In this document: in pieces, positions 41,901 through 50,641 of the stretch
Numbering within the stretch: the first letter of the stretch is position 1
Layout: each line of letters starts with the position of its first letter
Assembly: GCF_001425165.1 (NCBI RefSeq)
Contig: NZ_LMDU01000015.1
Span: forward strand, 1-64,000
DNA from: Pelomonas sp. Root405
GTDB taxonomy: Bacteria; Pseudomonadota; Gammaproteobacteria; Burkholderiales; Burkholderiaceae_C
Reading direction: 5' to 3'
Length of the DNA stretch: 64,000 nucleotides
The notes under the pieces: generated by a model
What the model saw: the letters and a program-made list of their open reading frames with translations, nothing else
What the model was told of the DNA's origin: nothing
Databases searched by the model: none
Program-made: the position numbers and the translations under genes

Positions 41901-43127
41901 TCACGCGGCGAGCAGCTGCTCCAGCCGCTGCTCGCGCAGCCCATAAAAGCGCTTGATCTCGGCGATCTGCGCCAACAGCTCGGGCCGGCGCGCGGCCAGG
42001 GCCTCGGCGGCCAGGCCTTGTGCCTTGACCGCCAGGATCATCTTGTTCTTGCTGGTGTGCTCCAGCGCGATGAACTCGAACACCTGGGTGCGGTAGCCCT
42101 GGCTTTCCAGCAGCAGCGCCCGCACCGAGTCGGTCACCATCTCGGCCTCCTGGCCGAGGTGGATGCCGTGCTGGAGCATGGGGCGCAGCACGGCCGGCAT
42201 GGTCATCTGCGGGCGCAGCTCCTTGTGGCAGCAGGGCGAACTCATGATGACGCGGGCGCCGGATTGCAGGCCGACGTGCAGCGCATGGTCGGTGGCGATG
42301 TCGCAGGCATGCAGGGCGATCATCACGTCCAGCGGCTGCACGGCTTGCGTGCGCACGTCGCCCTGGTCGAAGCGCAGGCCGGTCAGGCCTTCGCTGCCGA
42401 TGATGGCCGTGCAGAGCTTGACCATGTCGTCGCGCAGCTCGATGCCGGTCACGCGCGGCTGCAGGCCCCGGGATTGCAGCCAGTCGTGCACCGCAAAGGT
42501 CAGGTAGCCCTTGCCGGAACCAAAGTCGGCCACGCGAACCGGCCCTTGCAGACCGGCTTCGTCGATGGCCGACGACAGGATTTCCACGAAGCGGTTGATC
42601 TGCTTCCACTTGCGTGCCATGGCAGGCACGAGGGCGGGTTCGCCCTTGACGAGGTGGGTCAGGCCCAGGGCGGACCAGACCGGATGGGCCATGTCCAGCG
42701 GGCGCTGCTTGGCCTTGTCATGTGCGGCCGGCGCGGCCGCTTCCGTGCCTTCAATTCGCGTCACGCGCAGCGTCTCGCGGCCCTTGCGACTGACGGCGAA
42801 CTGCACCTCCTCGGTCGACGTGTGCAGGTGGGCATTGCGAAAGTGCGCGCCCAGCAGGGTGGCGATCTGGGCCAAGCCGGCCGCCGGCGCGTGGTTTTTG
42901 GTGACGTCGCGGGTCGTGTGGCGCCACAGGAAGCTGAGGCAGGGCTCGCCGCGCAACTCGACCAGTCGCACCGTCAGACGCTCGACATCCTCGTCCCCGC
43001 CGACTGGCCCGGACAGCAGCAGCTTGCCGAACTGGCCGCCAGCCAGGGCAAGTCGCACGAGGTGCAGGAAGCGTTCGGACGCAGACGCTGTAGCGGCGGG
43101 CGGTGGGGTGATCAGGTCGGTGAACAT
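41901..43127 (-). CDS. SAM-dependent methyltransferase (METTL25/Methyltransf_32-like)
   Basis: A 408-residue protein. The C-terminal half has SAM motif I ADFGSGKGYLTF (DFGSGKG at 201-207), an acidic GIELRDD, and IALHACDIATDHAL followed by SSPCCHKEL, a pattern of the Methyltransf_32 family. The N-terminal 150 residues form a separate domain of unknown role (LSFLWRHTTRDVTKNH). The substrate, RNA or protein, is not known. The ATG at 43127 starts the conserved part. Confidence 0.8.
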   Translation of the reverse strand: MFTDLITPPPAATASASERFLHLVRLALAGGQFGKLLLSGPVGGDEDVERLTVRLVELRGEPCLSFLWRHTTRDVTKNHAPAAGLAQIATLLGAHFRNAHLHTSTEEVQFAVSRKGRETLRVTRIEGTEAAAPAAHDKAKQRPLDMAHPVWSALGLTHLVKGEPALVPAMARKWKQINRFVEILSSAIDEAGLQGPVRVADFGSGKGYLTFAVHDWLQSRGLQPRVTGIELRDDMVKLCTAIIGSEGLTGLRFDQGDVRTQAVQPLDVMIALHACDIATDHALHVGLQSGARVIMSSPCCHKELRPQMTMPAVLRPMLQHGIHLGQEAEMVTDSVRALLLESQGYRTQVFEFIALEHTSKNKMILAVKAQGLAAEALAARRPELLAQIAEIKRFYGLREQRLEQLLAA

Positions 43128-43312
43128 CGCCAGCGATTGTCCGCGGTGGCCCCGGAGCCCGTGCAGCAAGGCTGCCAAACCTTCAGAAAGCTGGCCCCCG
43201 CCCCCGCACCCCCGCAGCGCGGGGATGCCCGGGCCGGCCTCGCCATCTAGAGTCGCCCCCTAGTTAATAGTCCCACTTTCAAGGGACAAACGCTCAACAG
43301 GGGGCCCCAACC

Positions 43313-43957
43313 ATGTCCAAGTTCATTCGCCTGATCGCCGCCACGCTGCTGACCGCCGCAGCTGCCAGCTCGCACGCCGGCTACACCCACACGACGCAGG
43401 GCGTCAGCTTCACCTATGAAGGCGTTGACGCCAACACCTTCACGCTGCGCATCCAGAACGCGTTGGACGCCACCGGCAACTGGGCCACGGCCACTCACCT
43501 GGGCTACCTAGGCTTCAAGGGCCTGGGCAACCTGAACGCCGTGACGGCCGTGAACGTCAACGTGACGCCGGCGCCCGGCAGCAGCATCCTGTGGACGTAT
43601 GTGCACGGCGAGCTGACCGGTGCCGGTTGCAACAGCAACGCCAACTCCAATTCCATCTGCCTGGACGCGACGCCCGACCTGCTGCTGACGAACGACCTGC
43701 TCTTCACGATCGACCTGCTGGGCAATGGCGTGGACATCAGCAACGCCACGGCGCCCCTGCTGAAGGCCAGCTTCACCGTCTGGCAGGACGCGACCCGCAA
43801 CAAGCCCGCGGGCTACACGACCGCCGGCAGCCTGCTGGAACAGACGCTGGCGCCCACGGCCGTGGACAACGGCCGCCTGCCTGAGCCTGCCTCGCTGGCA
43901 CTGGCTTGCCTCGCGCTGGCAGGTGCAACTGCGGCGCGTCGCCGCATCCGCGGCTGA
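43313..43957 (+). CDS. PEP-CTERM sorting domain protein
   Basis: A 214-residue secreted protein with signal peptide ending SSHAG and a beta-rich body with many Asn and Thr. C-terminal LPEPASLA, a hydrophobic stretch and tail RRRIRG make the PEP-CTERM signal. Two cysteines (CNSNANSNSIC) could form a disulfide. AGGGGGC-like purine run precedes the ATG. No enzymatic motif seen. Confidence 0.8.
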   Translation: MSKFIRLIAATLLTAAAASSHAGYTHTTQGVSFTYEGVDANTFTLRIQNALDATGNWATATHLGYLGFKGLGNLNAVTAVNVNVTPAPGSSILWTYVHGELTGAGCNSNANSNSICLDATPDLLLTNDLLFTIDLLGNGVDISNATAPLLKASFTVWQDATRNKPAGYTTAGSLLEQTLAPTAVDNGRLPEPASLALACLALAGATAARRRIRG

Positions 43958-43966
43958 GTGCCATCC

Positions 43967-43990
43967 GCCAGCGCTTCGGCGCTGGCTTCC
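43967..43990 (+). terminator. UUCG-tetraloop terminator
   Basis: A perfect 8-bp stem GCCAGCGC/GCGCTGGC with a TTCG loop starts 10 bases after the stop of the preceding PEP-CTERM gene and is followed by TTCCC. Confidence 0.55.
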
Positions 43991-44019
43991 CGCTGCAGGG
44001 CCGTGACGGCACTGCAGCG
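43991..44019. repeat. Second inverted repeat in convergent spacer
   Basis: CGCTGCAG (43991-43998) pairs with CTGCAGCG (44012-44019), with a further GCC/GGC inside after a single mismatch. It abuts the UUCG hairpin and may terminate the opposite-strand gene, although no U-tract is visible. Confidence 0.45.
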
Positions 44020-44064
44020 GTTGCCAAGCCCGGCAGTGCCCCATCTGGGCATCTGGGCGGCACT

Positions 44065-44583
44065 TCACGCCTGCCGGCGCCAGAGGCCGATAAGGCCGAG
44101 ACCTGCAAGCAGCAGCGCCAGGCTCTGCGGCTCGGGCACAGCGGCGGTCACCTGCATCTGCTCCCAGCTCATCGAGGCCAGGCCCAGGCGCTCGTCGGTG
44201 ACGGTGCCGGGCGTGTGGAAGGTCGGCCAGCCCATGCTGTCGAAAGTGAACAGGCGCACGCCCTCGCCGTCCTGGCCGACGCTGGCCATGTGCCACAGCC
44301 GGCCGCTGGCCAGCTCGAACTCCAAGCCGGCGCGCTCGTCATAGCCATGGCTGAAGGCCTGGACGGCGCGGTTGCCGGACCAGTTCAACTCGAACGACGT
44401 CAGCTCGTAGCCATAGAGCCAGCCGTTGCCATCGAGGTCGCTGCCGCTGAAATGGCCGGTCAGCACGGCGCCGTCGGCATAGCCGCCCTGGTTGAACTGG
44501 AAGCTCTCGGCCTGGGCCGGCTGCGCGAGCGCGGCGGCCAGGGCCAGAACGACGGTGAGGGGGACAAGGCGCGGTGTGGACAT
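44065..44583 (-). CDS. PEP-CTERM sorting domain protein
   Basis: A 172-residue secreted protein: signal peptide ending QPAQAE, a body with FSGSDLDGNGWLYGYELTSFELNWSG (quoted here in part), and C-terminal VPEPQSLALLLAGLGLIGLWRRQA, a classical PEP-CTERM signal. The ATG at 44583 has a GGAGATCC site upstream. It is convergent with another PEP-CTERM gene. Function unknown. Confidence 0.82.
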   Translation of the reverse strand: MSTPRLVPLTVVLALAAALAQPAQAESFQFNQGGYADGAVLTGHFSGSDLDGNGWLYGYELTSFELNWSGNRAVQAFSHGYDERAGLEFELASGRLWHMASVGQDGEGVRLFTFDSMGWPTFHTPGTVTDERLGLASMSWEQMQVTAAVPEPQSLALLLAGLGLIGLWRRQA

Positions 44584-44697
44584 GACGGATCTCCAAGGGG
44601 TTGAGGAGCCGTCATGCTGCCGATCACGTTGCGTGGCCGCTTCGCCCAGGAGAGCCATCGGCCTTGTCATGTGGGGTGGCCCGTGGGGGAAAGAGCT

Positions 44698-45381
44698 TCA
44701 GGCGTGCGTCACATGGCCTCGCGTCTCGGCGGTGTCGAGATGGGGCAGCGTGTTGAAGGTGACGAGGTGGTGGCGCTTGGGATTGAAGGCGAACTCGGTG
44801 ACGGCCGAGTTGCGGATGCGCAGGTTCAGCTCGACGAACGTCTCAGGCGGGGCGCCCAGCACCTGGGCCACGGCCGTGGCGATGGGACCGCCGCTGGAAA
44901 CGATGAGCACCTGCTTGCCCACGCCCAGCGCCAGCACGCGGGTCAGCGCGTCGGCCACGCCGGCGGCGAAGTCGGCGTGCAGCGGCATGCCAACCGGCGC
45001 CGTCTCCGCGCGCATCCACGCGAGCAGGCCCTGGCGCAGCAGGCGGAAGTGCTGCTTGACGGTCTCCGGATCGGTCGGCGCTGCCAGCGGCCCCGGATGG
45101 ATCGCTCGCACGACGGCCTCGCTGTCGTACTCGTTCAGGCCCGGCAGCGCCACGGCCGGCAGGTCCTCGCCATACCCCTCATTGATGGCAGCGAGGGACT
45201 GCGCATGACGCCGCAGCGTGCCAGTGAAGACGGCGTCGAAGTGCTGGCCGCGCTCGCGCCAGTAGGCGCCAAGGTGACGGCATTGCGCGTGGCCCCGGGC
45301 GCTGAGCTGGTCGTAGTCAGCCGCGCCGAAGCTAGCCTGGCCGTGGCGGACGAGGTAGAGGCTTCCCATGGGTTGAATCAT
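44698..45381 (-). CDS. Histidine phosphatase family protein (cytoplasmic)
   Basis: A 227-residue phosphoglycerate-mutase-like enzyme with LYLVRHGQASFG near the start (catalytic RHG), FTGTLRRHAQSL, and the second histidine position occupied by VSSGGPI rather than the usual VSHGG. The loss of that His, seen directly, may reduce or alter activity. Start 45381 or 45369 are both possible. Confidence 0.8.
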   Translation of the reverse strand: MIQPMGSLYLVRHGQASFGAADYDQLSARGHAQCRHLGAYWRERGQHFDAVFTGTLRRHAQSLAAINEGYGEDLPAVALPGLNEYDSEAVVRAIHPGPLAAPTDPETVKQHFRLLRQGLLAWMRAETAPVGMPLHADFAAGVADALTRVLALGVGKQVLIVSSGGPIATAVAQVLGAPPETFVELNLRIRNSAVTEFAFNPKRHHLVTFNTLPHLDTAETRGHVTHA

Positions 45382-45421
45382 CAGGGGCGGGCGCGCCGCG
45401 GACTGTCGCGACAATGACGCC

Positions 45422-45877
45422 ATGACGCTCAGACTTGCCACCCTCGACGACACCGCCGAACTCTGGCGCGTGCGCTATGCCGTCACCGAAAACAAGCTGA
45501 CGCCCGGTCGCATCGGCGACGACGAGCTGCATGCCTATCTGCAGCACTACGGTCGCGGCTGGGTCATCGAGCAGGCACCCGCCCCGCAGCTGCGCATTGC
45601 CGGCTTTGCCATTGGCGACGCGCGTGACGGCAACATCTGGGCAATGTTTGTCGACCCCGCCGTCCATGGCCAGGGCCACGGACGCGCGCTGCACGACGTG
45701 ATGGTGGACTGGCTGTTTGCGCAAGGCCTGACCCGCCTGCACCTGGGCACCCAGCCGGCTTCGCGCGCCGAGGCCTTCTACCGCCGCGCGGGCTGGACGC
45801 CCACGGACGAGGGCCTGGACGCCCATGGCGACAAGCGCTTCGAACTGACCCTTGAAAACTGGAACCGCCATGCTTGA
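45422..45877 (+). CDS. GNAT family N-acetyltransferase
   Basis: A 151-residue acetyltransferase with acetyl-CoA motif VDPAVHGQGHGRAL (about 77-90) and C-terminal EAFYRRAGW. Substrate unknown. The last 8 bases overlap the esterase gene, so the two are coupled. It is divergent from the phosphatase gene with a 40-base gap. Confidence 0.85.
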   Translation: MTLRLATLDDTAELWRVRYAVTENKLTPGRIGDDELHAYLQHYGRGWVIEQAPAPQLRIAGFAIGDARDGNIWAMFVDPAVHGQGHGRALHDVMVDWLFAQGLTRLHLGTQPASRAEAFYRRAGWTPTDEGLDAHGDKRFELTLENWNRHA

Positions 45878-46544
45878 AACCCATGTGATCGAAACCGGCC
45901 CCAACCCCGGCACAACGCTCATCGTGCTGCACGGGCTGGGCGCCGATGGCTTTGACTTCGTGCCCATTTGCGGCGAGCTGGACCTCAAGGCCCTCGGCGC
46001 GGTGCGCTATGTCTTCCCGCATGCGCCCGAGCGGCCGGTGACGATCAACAACGGCCATGTCATGCGGGCCTGGTACGACATCCTCGGCGCCGACCTCGTC
46101 AGGCGCGAGGACGAGGTCGGGCTGCGCGAATCGCAGCAGCAGCTCGCCGCCCTCATCGACCGCGAGCGCGAGCACGGCATGGCGGCGGAACGCATCGTCG
46201 TGATGGGCTTCTCGCAGGGCTGCGCCATGGCGCTGATGACGGCGCTGCGCTACCCGCAGCGCCTGGGCGGCGCGGTCGGCCTGTCGGGCTATGTGCCGCT
46301 GGCCGCCAACACGGCCGCAGAGCGCACGACGGCGAATGCCGATCTGCCCATCTTCATGGCCCACGGCCGGCAGGACGGCATCGTGCCCCTGGCGCGCGGC
46401 ACCGCCAGCCGCGACGCGCTGCGCGCGCTCGGCCACGATGTGCAATGGCATGATTACGCGATGCCGCACTCCGTCTGCATGGAAGAGATCCAGGACCTCA
46501 ACGCCTGGCTGCTGAAGGTGCTGGGGACGCCACCGGCCCTGTGA
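45870..46544 (+). CDS. Carboxylesterase/phospholipase family alpha/beta hydrolase
   Basis: A 224-residue cytoplasmic hydrolase close to the acyl-protein-thioesterase/EstB group. Catalytic triad: Ser115 in GFSQG, Asp169 in HGRQDGIVP and His200 in MPHSV. HGLGADGFDF near residues 21-30 forms the oxyanion region. It overlaps the GNAT gene and the next gene (TGATG). Confidence 0.9.
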   Translation: MLETHVIETGPNPGTTLIVLHGLGADGFDFVPICGELDLKALGAVRYVFPHAPERPVTINNGHVMRAWYDILGADLVRREDEVGLRESQQQLAALIDREREHGMAAERIVVMGFSQGCAMALMTALRYPQRLGGAVGLSGYVPLAANTAAERTTANADLPIFMAHGRQDGIVPLARGTASRDALRALGHDVQWHDYAMPHSVCMEEIQDLNAWLLKVLGTPPAL

Positions 46545-47383
46545 TGAACGCCGCCGCCCTGGCCTTTGCCATCCGGCGCTTGCGCCGCCCGCTGGCGGCG
46601 CTGTTCGGCGCGATGCTGGGCAGCGTGGCGGTGGCCGACGGCGCCGGCATGTGCCTGAAGCGTCCCATCCGCTTTACCCACTATGAGTTCGGGCTGATCT
46701 ATTCGGCCGGCCAGGGTGGCATTGATGACGACCTGCAAAAGGAGCTGGCACGGCGCAGCGGCTGCCGCTTCGAGACCATGCTGTGGCCGCGCGCGCGCAC
46801 CTGGCAGGCCCTGCGCACCGGTGAGATCGACATGGCGGGGTCGGGCATCCCGACGCCGGAGCGCGACGCCTTCGCCTGGTTCTACCCCTACATCGTCGAA
46901 GACAACGTCGTGGTGCTGGGCACCCGCGTACCTGCCGACGTGCACAGCTTCGAGCAGTTCATTCGGCGGCCTGATCTGACCTTCGGCGGCGTCCGCTCCT
47001 ACCGCTACAGCCCCTACTACGACCGCCATGTGGATGAGCTGATCGCCGCCAGGCGCCTGAAGGAGGCGACCGACCCCGGCGCGCTGTTCCGCATGTTCAC
47101 GGTGCCGCGCTTCGACGCCTTCATCACCAGCCCCATCCTCTATCTCCACTACGTCAAGAAGCGCAATCTGCCCGCGCCTGCCCGCATCGAGGACTGGGAC
47201 CCGGCTGGCGCGACGCCCAGCGGGCTGGTGCTGTCGAAGGCCTCCTTCACACCGGCGCAGGCACGCAAGTGGGGCGACCTGATGAACCAGATGCTCGCCG
47301 ACGGCACCGTCGAGCGCATCGTGGTCAAGCACATGGGCGCCGAGCACGGCCCGGCCACGGTCTACCGCCCGAACGGGCACTGA
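46544..47383 (+). CDS. Periplasmic solute-binding-like protein
   Basis: A 279-residue exported protein. After a basic N-terminus and hydrophobic helix (LAALFGAMLGSVAVADG) it shows a type 3 solute-binding-like fold: RPIRFTHYEFGLIYSAG, LRTGEIDMAGSGIPTPERDAFAWFYPYI and a later FDAFITSPIL. No transporter genes are adjacent. It is similar in kind to the binding protein at 14150; such orphan proteins often lack a transporter and may be sensors. ATG at 46544 overlaps the esterase stop by one base. Confidence 0.72.
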   Translation: MNAAALAFAIRRLRRPLAALFGAMLGSVAVADGAGMCLKRPIRFTHYEFGLIYSAGQGGIDDDLQKELARRSGCRFETMLWPRARTWQALRTGEIDMAGSGIPTPERDAFAWFYPYIVEDNVVVLGTRVPADVHSFEQFIRRPDLTFGGVRSYRYSPYYDRHVDELIAARRLKEATDPGALFRMFTVPRFDAFITSPILYLHYVKKRNLPAPARIEDWDPAGATPSGLVLSKASFTPAQARKWGDLMNQMLADGTVERIVVKHMGAEHGPATVYRPNGH

Positions 47384-47471
47384 CAGCTGGGCGGCAGCGC
47401 GGAACTGGCCGCTTTTCCCGCGGCTTGTCGCACGTATCCGCCGGCTGCCAACGGGCATCATCGCCACGCGC

Positions 47472-48752
47472 ATGGACCGTCTACCCGAACAAATCGTTGC
47501 CTGGCACAACCGCCACCCGCTGGCGCGGCGCATTGCCGTGGGCGACGTGCACACCATCGGCGTGGTGGCGCTGCCCTTCGTGCGCGCGTCGGCCGAGGCC
47601 GGCGGCCTGGTCGAGCCGGTACTGACCGATGCCGTAACCTTCGACGAGCTGGCCGCTGCGCCGCGCCAGTCGCGCCTGGCCGCCTGGCGGCAGCGCCTGC
47701 TCGGCATCGCCCGGCTGCTGGGGCGCAGGCCGCGCACGCAGTGGCGCGCCTTCAACGAGAAATTTTTGCCGGGCCTGAGCCCCGCTGGCGTCGAGCGCTT
47801 TGCGCTTGCCCATGGCTTTGTCGAGCCGCCCGCCACACCCGACACCCGGCCCTGGCGCGTCATCGTCATCGACGAAAGCATGGCCAGCGCCCACAGCGGC
47901 TGGCCGTTCGAGCTCTATCTGATGACAGCCGGCATCGACGTCGGCAGCGGCCGCACGCGCGTGCTGGCCGGACGCGGCATCCCGTCGGAAATCGCCGGGC
48001 GCCGGCTCTGGGATGCGCGCCGCGTGGGCGCCGCTGCCGCGGTAGTCGTGTTGTTGACGGCGGCCGGCGCCTGGGCGCTGTGGCCGCAACGAGCGGCGGC
48101 GCCATTGCCAGCACCGCCCTTGGCAGCTTCTGCAGCTTCGGCGGCTTCACCCATTGCGTCGGCGCCGCCCGGGCTTGCTTCCGCAATGCCCGCATCCGCG
48201 CCCGAACCCGCCCTCGCGGCCAGCGCGGCATCCGCCACCGTGGCCGGGGCGTCCGGCCCTGGCTCGGCCGCCAGCGAAACGGCGGCGGACGAGGCGCAGC
48301 CCGACATCCGCCCGCGCCTTGTGGAGCGCACGGACGGCATCAAGCGCCCTCCCCTGCGCTCAAGCAAGCCGGTCGACGCCGCAACGGAGAAGCCGGTCGA
48401 CGCGTCTGCCCCAACGCCCGCCGCACCGCCTGCCGACAAGCCGGTGCCGGCAGCGAGCAAGCCCGAGCCGGTAGACCCGCGCCTGAGCGGCCTGGCGCAG
48501 TCCCCTGACAAGATCGTCGTGGCCCTTGTCGGCCCGCCTGTCAGCAAGGCCGACGCCGAAGCGCTGCTGAAGAAGATGCAGGCTGGCCTGGTGGGTGTGC
48601 ACAGCAACCCGAGCGCCCTGCAGGCCGATGTCATCCAGACGCCCGAGGGCTGGCGCGCGACGGTATGGCCCTTCTCAAGCCGTGAGCAGGCACAGCTGAT
48701 CAACGCGACGCTGGTGGCGCGCGGCCTCAGGACCAAGGCAGTCAACTTCTAA
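47472..48752 (+). CDS. Membrane protein with Ala/Pro-rich linker and SPOR-like C-terminus
   Basis: A 426-residue protein not recognised as a known family. It has a cytoplasmic-looking domain (1-180), one transmembrane helix (about 185-204), a low-complexity Ala/Ser/Pro linker (about 206-340) and a C-terminal domain (346-426) whose pattern, IVVALVGPPVSKADAEALLKKM then REQAQLINATLVARGL, resembles a SPOR peptidoglycan-binding domain. This would place the C-terminus in the periplasm, near denuded septal glycan if SPOR is right. The gene overlaps lysR tail to tail by 4 bases. Confidence 0.7.
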   Translation: MDRLPEQIVAWHNRHPLARRIAVGDVHTIGVVALPFVRASAEAGGLVEPVLTDAVTFDELAAAPRQSRLAAWRQRLLGIARLLGRRPRTQWRAFNEKFLPGLSPAGVERFALAHGFVEPPATPDTRPWRVIVIDESMASAHSGWPFELYLMTAGIDVGSGRTRVLAGRGIPSEIAGRRLWDARRVGAAAAVVVLLTAAGAWALWPQRAAAPLPAPPLAASAASAASPIASAPPGLASAMPASAPEPALAASAASATVAGASGPGSAASETAADEAQPDIRPRLVERTDGIKRPPLRSSKPVDAATEKPVDASAPTPAAPPADKPVPAASKPEPVDPRLSGLAQSPDKIVVALVGPPVSKADAEALLKKMQAGLVGVHSNPSALQADVIQTPEGWRATVWPFSSREQAQLINATLVARGLRTKAVNF

Positions 48753-49636
48753 AGCTCAGCGCCGAAACGCTCGGCCAGGAAGTCCAGCAGCAGGCGCAGC
48801 GCCAGCGGCTGGTACTGACGCGACAGGTAGACGCCGTGGATGGCGTGCGTCTCGGGCTCGTAGCCGGGCAGCAGGCGCTGCAGGCGGCCCACACCCAGGT
48901 CCTCGTCAACCAGGTAGCTGGGCAGGATGGCCACCCCCGCGCCCGCCAGCACCGCGCGGTGCATGACACCAGCATCATTGCTTTGCAGCACCGACCGCAC
49001 CGGCACACGCAGCCATTGGCCCGCATGCTGCAACGCGTAGTCGTTGCGGTTGACGTAGGCATGGGTGACACAGCGGTGCTGGCGCAGGTCGTCGGCATTG
49101 CGCAGTGGCGCTGCCTGGGCGAGATAGCCGGGCGCGGCGCACAGCACCGAACGGAAGTGCCCGAGCGGCCGGGCGACGAGGCTCGGGTCGAGCTGGTTGC
49201 TGATGCGCACGGCCAGGTCGATGCGCTCTTCGACGAGGTTGACGGCTCGCTCCAGCGCGACGAGTTCGACCTCGCAGTCAGGATGCAGCGCCAGGAACTC
49301 GGCCACCGCGGCTGCCAGCCGCGCCTGCGCAAGCGAGGCACTGGCCGTCACGCGCAGCCGGCCCCGTGGCGCCAGGCGCTGCTCCCCGGCGGCGGCTTCG
49401 GCCTCGCGGGCCAGCTCCAGCATCTGCTTGCAGCGCTGCAGCGCGCCGGCGCCCGCCTCGGTCAGGCTGACGCGCCGCGTCGTGCGCTGCAGCAGGCGCG
49501 CGCCCAGCCAGCGCTCCACGCTCTCCAGGTAGCGCGACACCATGGCGCGCGACATGTCGAGCACGTCGGCCGCCTGAGTCAGGCTGCCACGCTCGGCCAC
49601 CTCGACGAAGACCTGCATCGCGATCAGGCGGTCCAT
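48749..49636 (-). CDS. LysR-family transcriptional regulator
   Basis: A 295-residue regulator with N-terminal winged HTH (FVEVAERGSLTQAADVLDMSRAMVSRYLESVE, given in parts here as GSLTQAADVLDMSRAMVSRY) and a C-terminal effector domain. It is divergent from the exported beta-lactamase-fold gene across a 105-base gap and is the likely regulator of it. A TTGACA at 49653-49658 could be a -35 for the rightward gene but a matching -10 is poor. Confidence 0.92.
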   Translation of the reverse strand: MDRLIAMQVFVEVAERGSLTQAADVLDMSRAMVSRYLESVERWLGARLLQRTTRRVSLTEAGAGALQRCKQMLELAREAEAAAGEQRLAPRGRLRVTASASLAQARLAAAVAEFLALHPDCEVELVALERAVNLVEERIDLAVRISNQLDPSLVARPLGHFRSVLCAAPGYLAQAAPLRNADDLRQHRCVTHAYVNRNDYALQHAGQWLRVPVRSVLQSNDAGVMHRAVLAGAGVAILPSYLVDEDLGVGRLQRLLPGYEPETHAIHGVYLSRQYQPLALRLLLDFLAERFGAEL

Positions 49637-49741
49637 GATTTGCTCGATTTGGTTGACAAACCAGAGACTCTATCGGCGTTTATCGATTGGATCAGCGCAA
49701 ATAGAGTGCGTGCATTCCCACTCGATCTCCAAGGAATTGCC

Positions 49742-50635
49742 ATGAATACGATCAAGACCCTGCGTCGCTTTGCCTTCCCGCTGGCCGCGCTCACGCTGGG
49801 CATCACCGACGCCGGCGCCCAGGCTGCCGCCCCGGCGCCGCTGACGCTGCAGGTCTATAACGCCGACGCCGCCAGCTTCCACGTGAACGCCGTGCTGGTC
49901 AGTGGGAAGACCGACGCCGTGCTGCTGGACACCGGCTTCACCCGGGCGGATGCGCTGCGCATTGCCGGCATGGTGCTGGACAGCAAGAAGACGCTGAAGA
50001 CCATTTACATCAGCCAGGCCGACCCAGACTTCTATTTCGGCATCGGCCTGCTGAAGCAGTTCTTTCCGCAGGCACGCGTCGTCGCGACCGCGCCGACGCT
50101 GAAGAAGATCGAGGCCACGCTGCCGACCAAGCTGCAGGTCTGGGGCCCGCGCCTGGGCGCCAACGCGCCGCAAGCGGTGCCCCTGCCCGAGGCGCTGGCT
50201 GCGCCGGTCATCGAGCTGGAAGGCGAGAAGCTGGAGATCCGCGGCCTGGACGACAGCCAGCCGGGCCGCAGCTATGTGTGGATCCCGTCGCTGCGCACGA
50301 TTGCCGGCGGCGTGAACGTGTTCGCCGGCCTGCATGTGTGGACGGCGGACTCACAGACGGCCCAGGAGCGCGCTGACTGGCGCGCCAAGCTGGGCACGAT
50401 GGCCGCACTGCAGCCGCTGCGCGTCATCCCCGGCCACAGCCGCGCCGGTGCGCCGCAGGACGCGACGCAACTGCGCTGGACGCAGGACTACCTGGCCCGC
50501 TTCGAGACGGAGCTACCCAAGGCCGCCAACGCCGCCGGCCTGATCGGCGCCATGCAGCAGGCCTATCCGGATGCCGGTCTTGCCATCGCGCTGGACATCG
50601 GCGCCAAGGTCAACAAGGGCGAGATGAAGTGGTGA
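49742..50635 (+). CDS. Exported metallo-beta-lactamase-fold protein with degenerate metal site
   Basis: A 297-residue exported protein (signal peptide through DAGAQA) with a Vmh/beta-lactamase fold: NAVLVSGKTDAVLLDTGF and later VIPGHSRAG. Where active enzymes have HxHxDH, this has SQADPDF (91-97), so three of four zinc ligands in that motif are replaced. The later His in PGHS is retained. It may bind a single metal or none. A divergent LysR gene is the probable regulator. AAGGAATT precedes the ATG. Confidence 0.85.
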   Translation: MNTIKTLRRFAFPLAALTLGITDAGAQAAAPAPLTLQVYNADAASFHVNAVLVSGKTDAVLLDTGFTRADALRIAGMVLDSKKTLKTIYISQADPDFYFGIGLLKQFFPQARVVATAPTLKKIEATLPTKLQVWGPRLGANAPQAVPLPEALAAPVIELEGEKLEIRGLDDSQPGRSYVWIPSLRTIAGGVNVFAGLHVWTADSQTAQERADWRAKLGTMAALQPLRVIPGHSRAGAPQDATQLRWTQDYLARFETELPKAANAAGLIGAMQQAYPDAGLAIALDIGAKVNKGEMKW

Positions 50636-50641
50636 GCGGCG

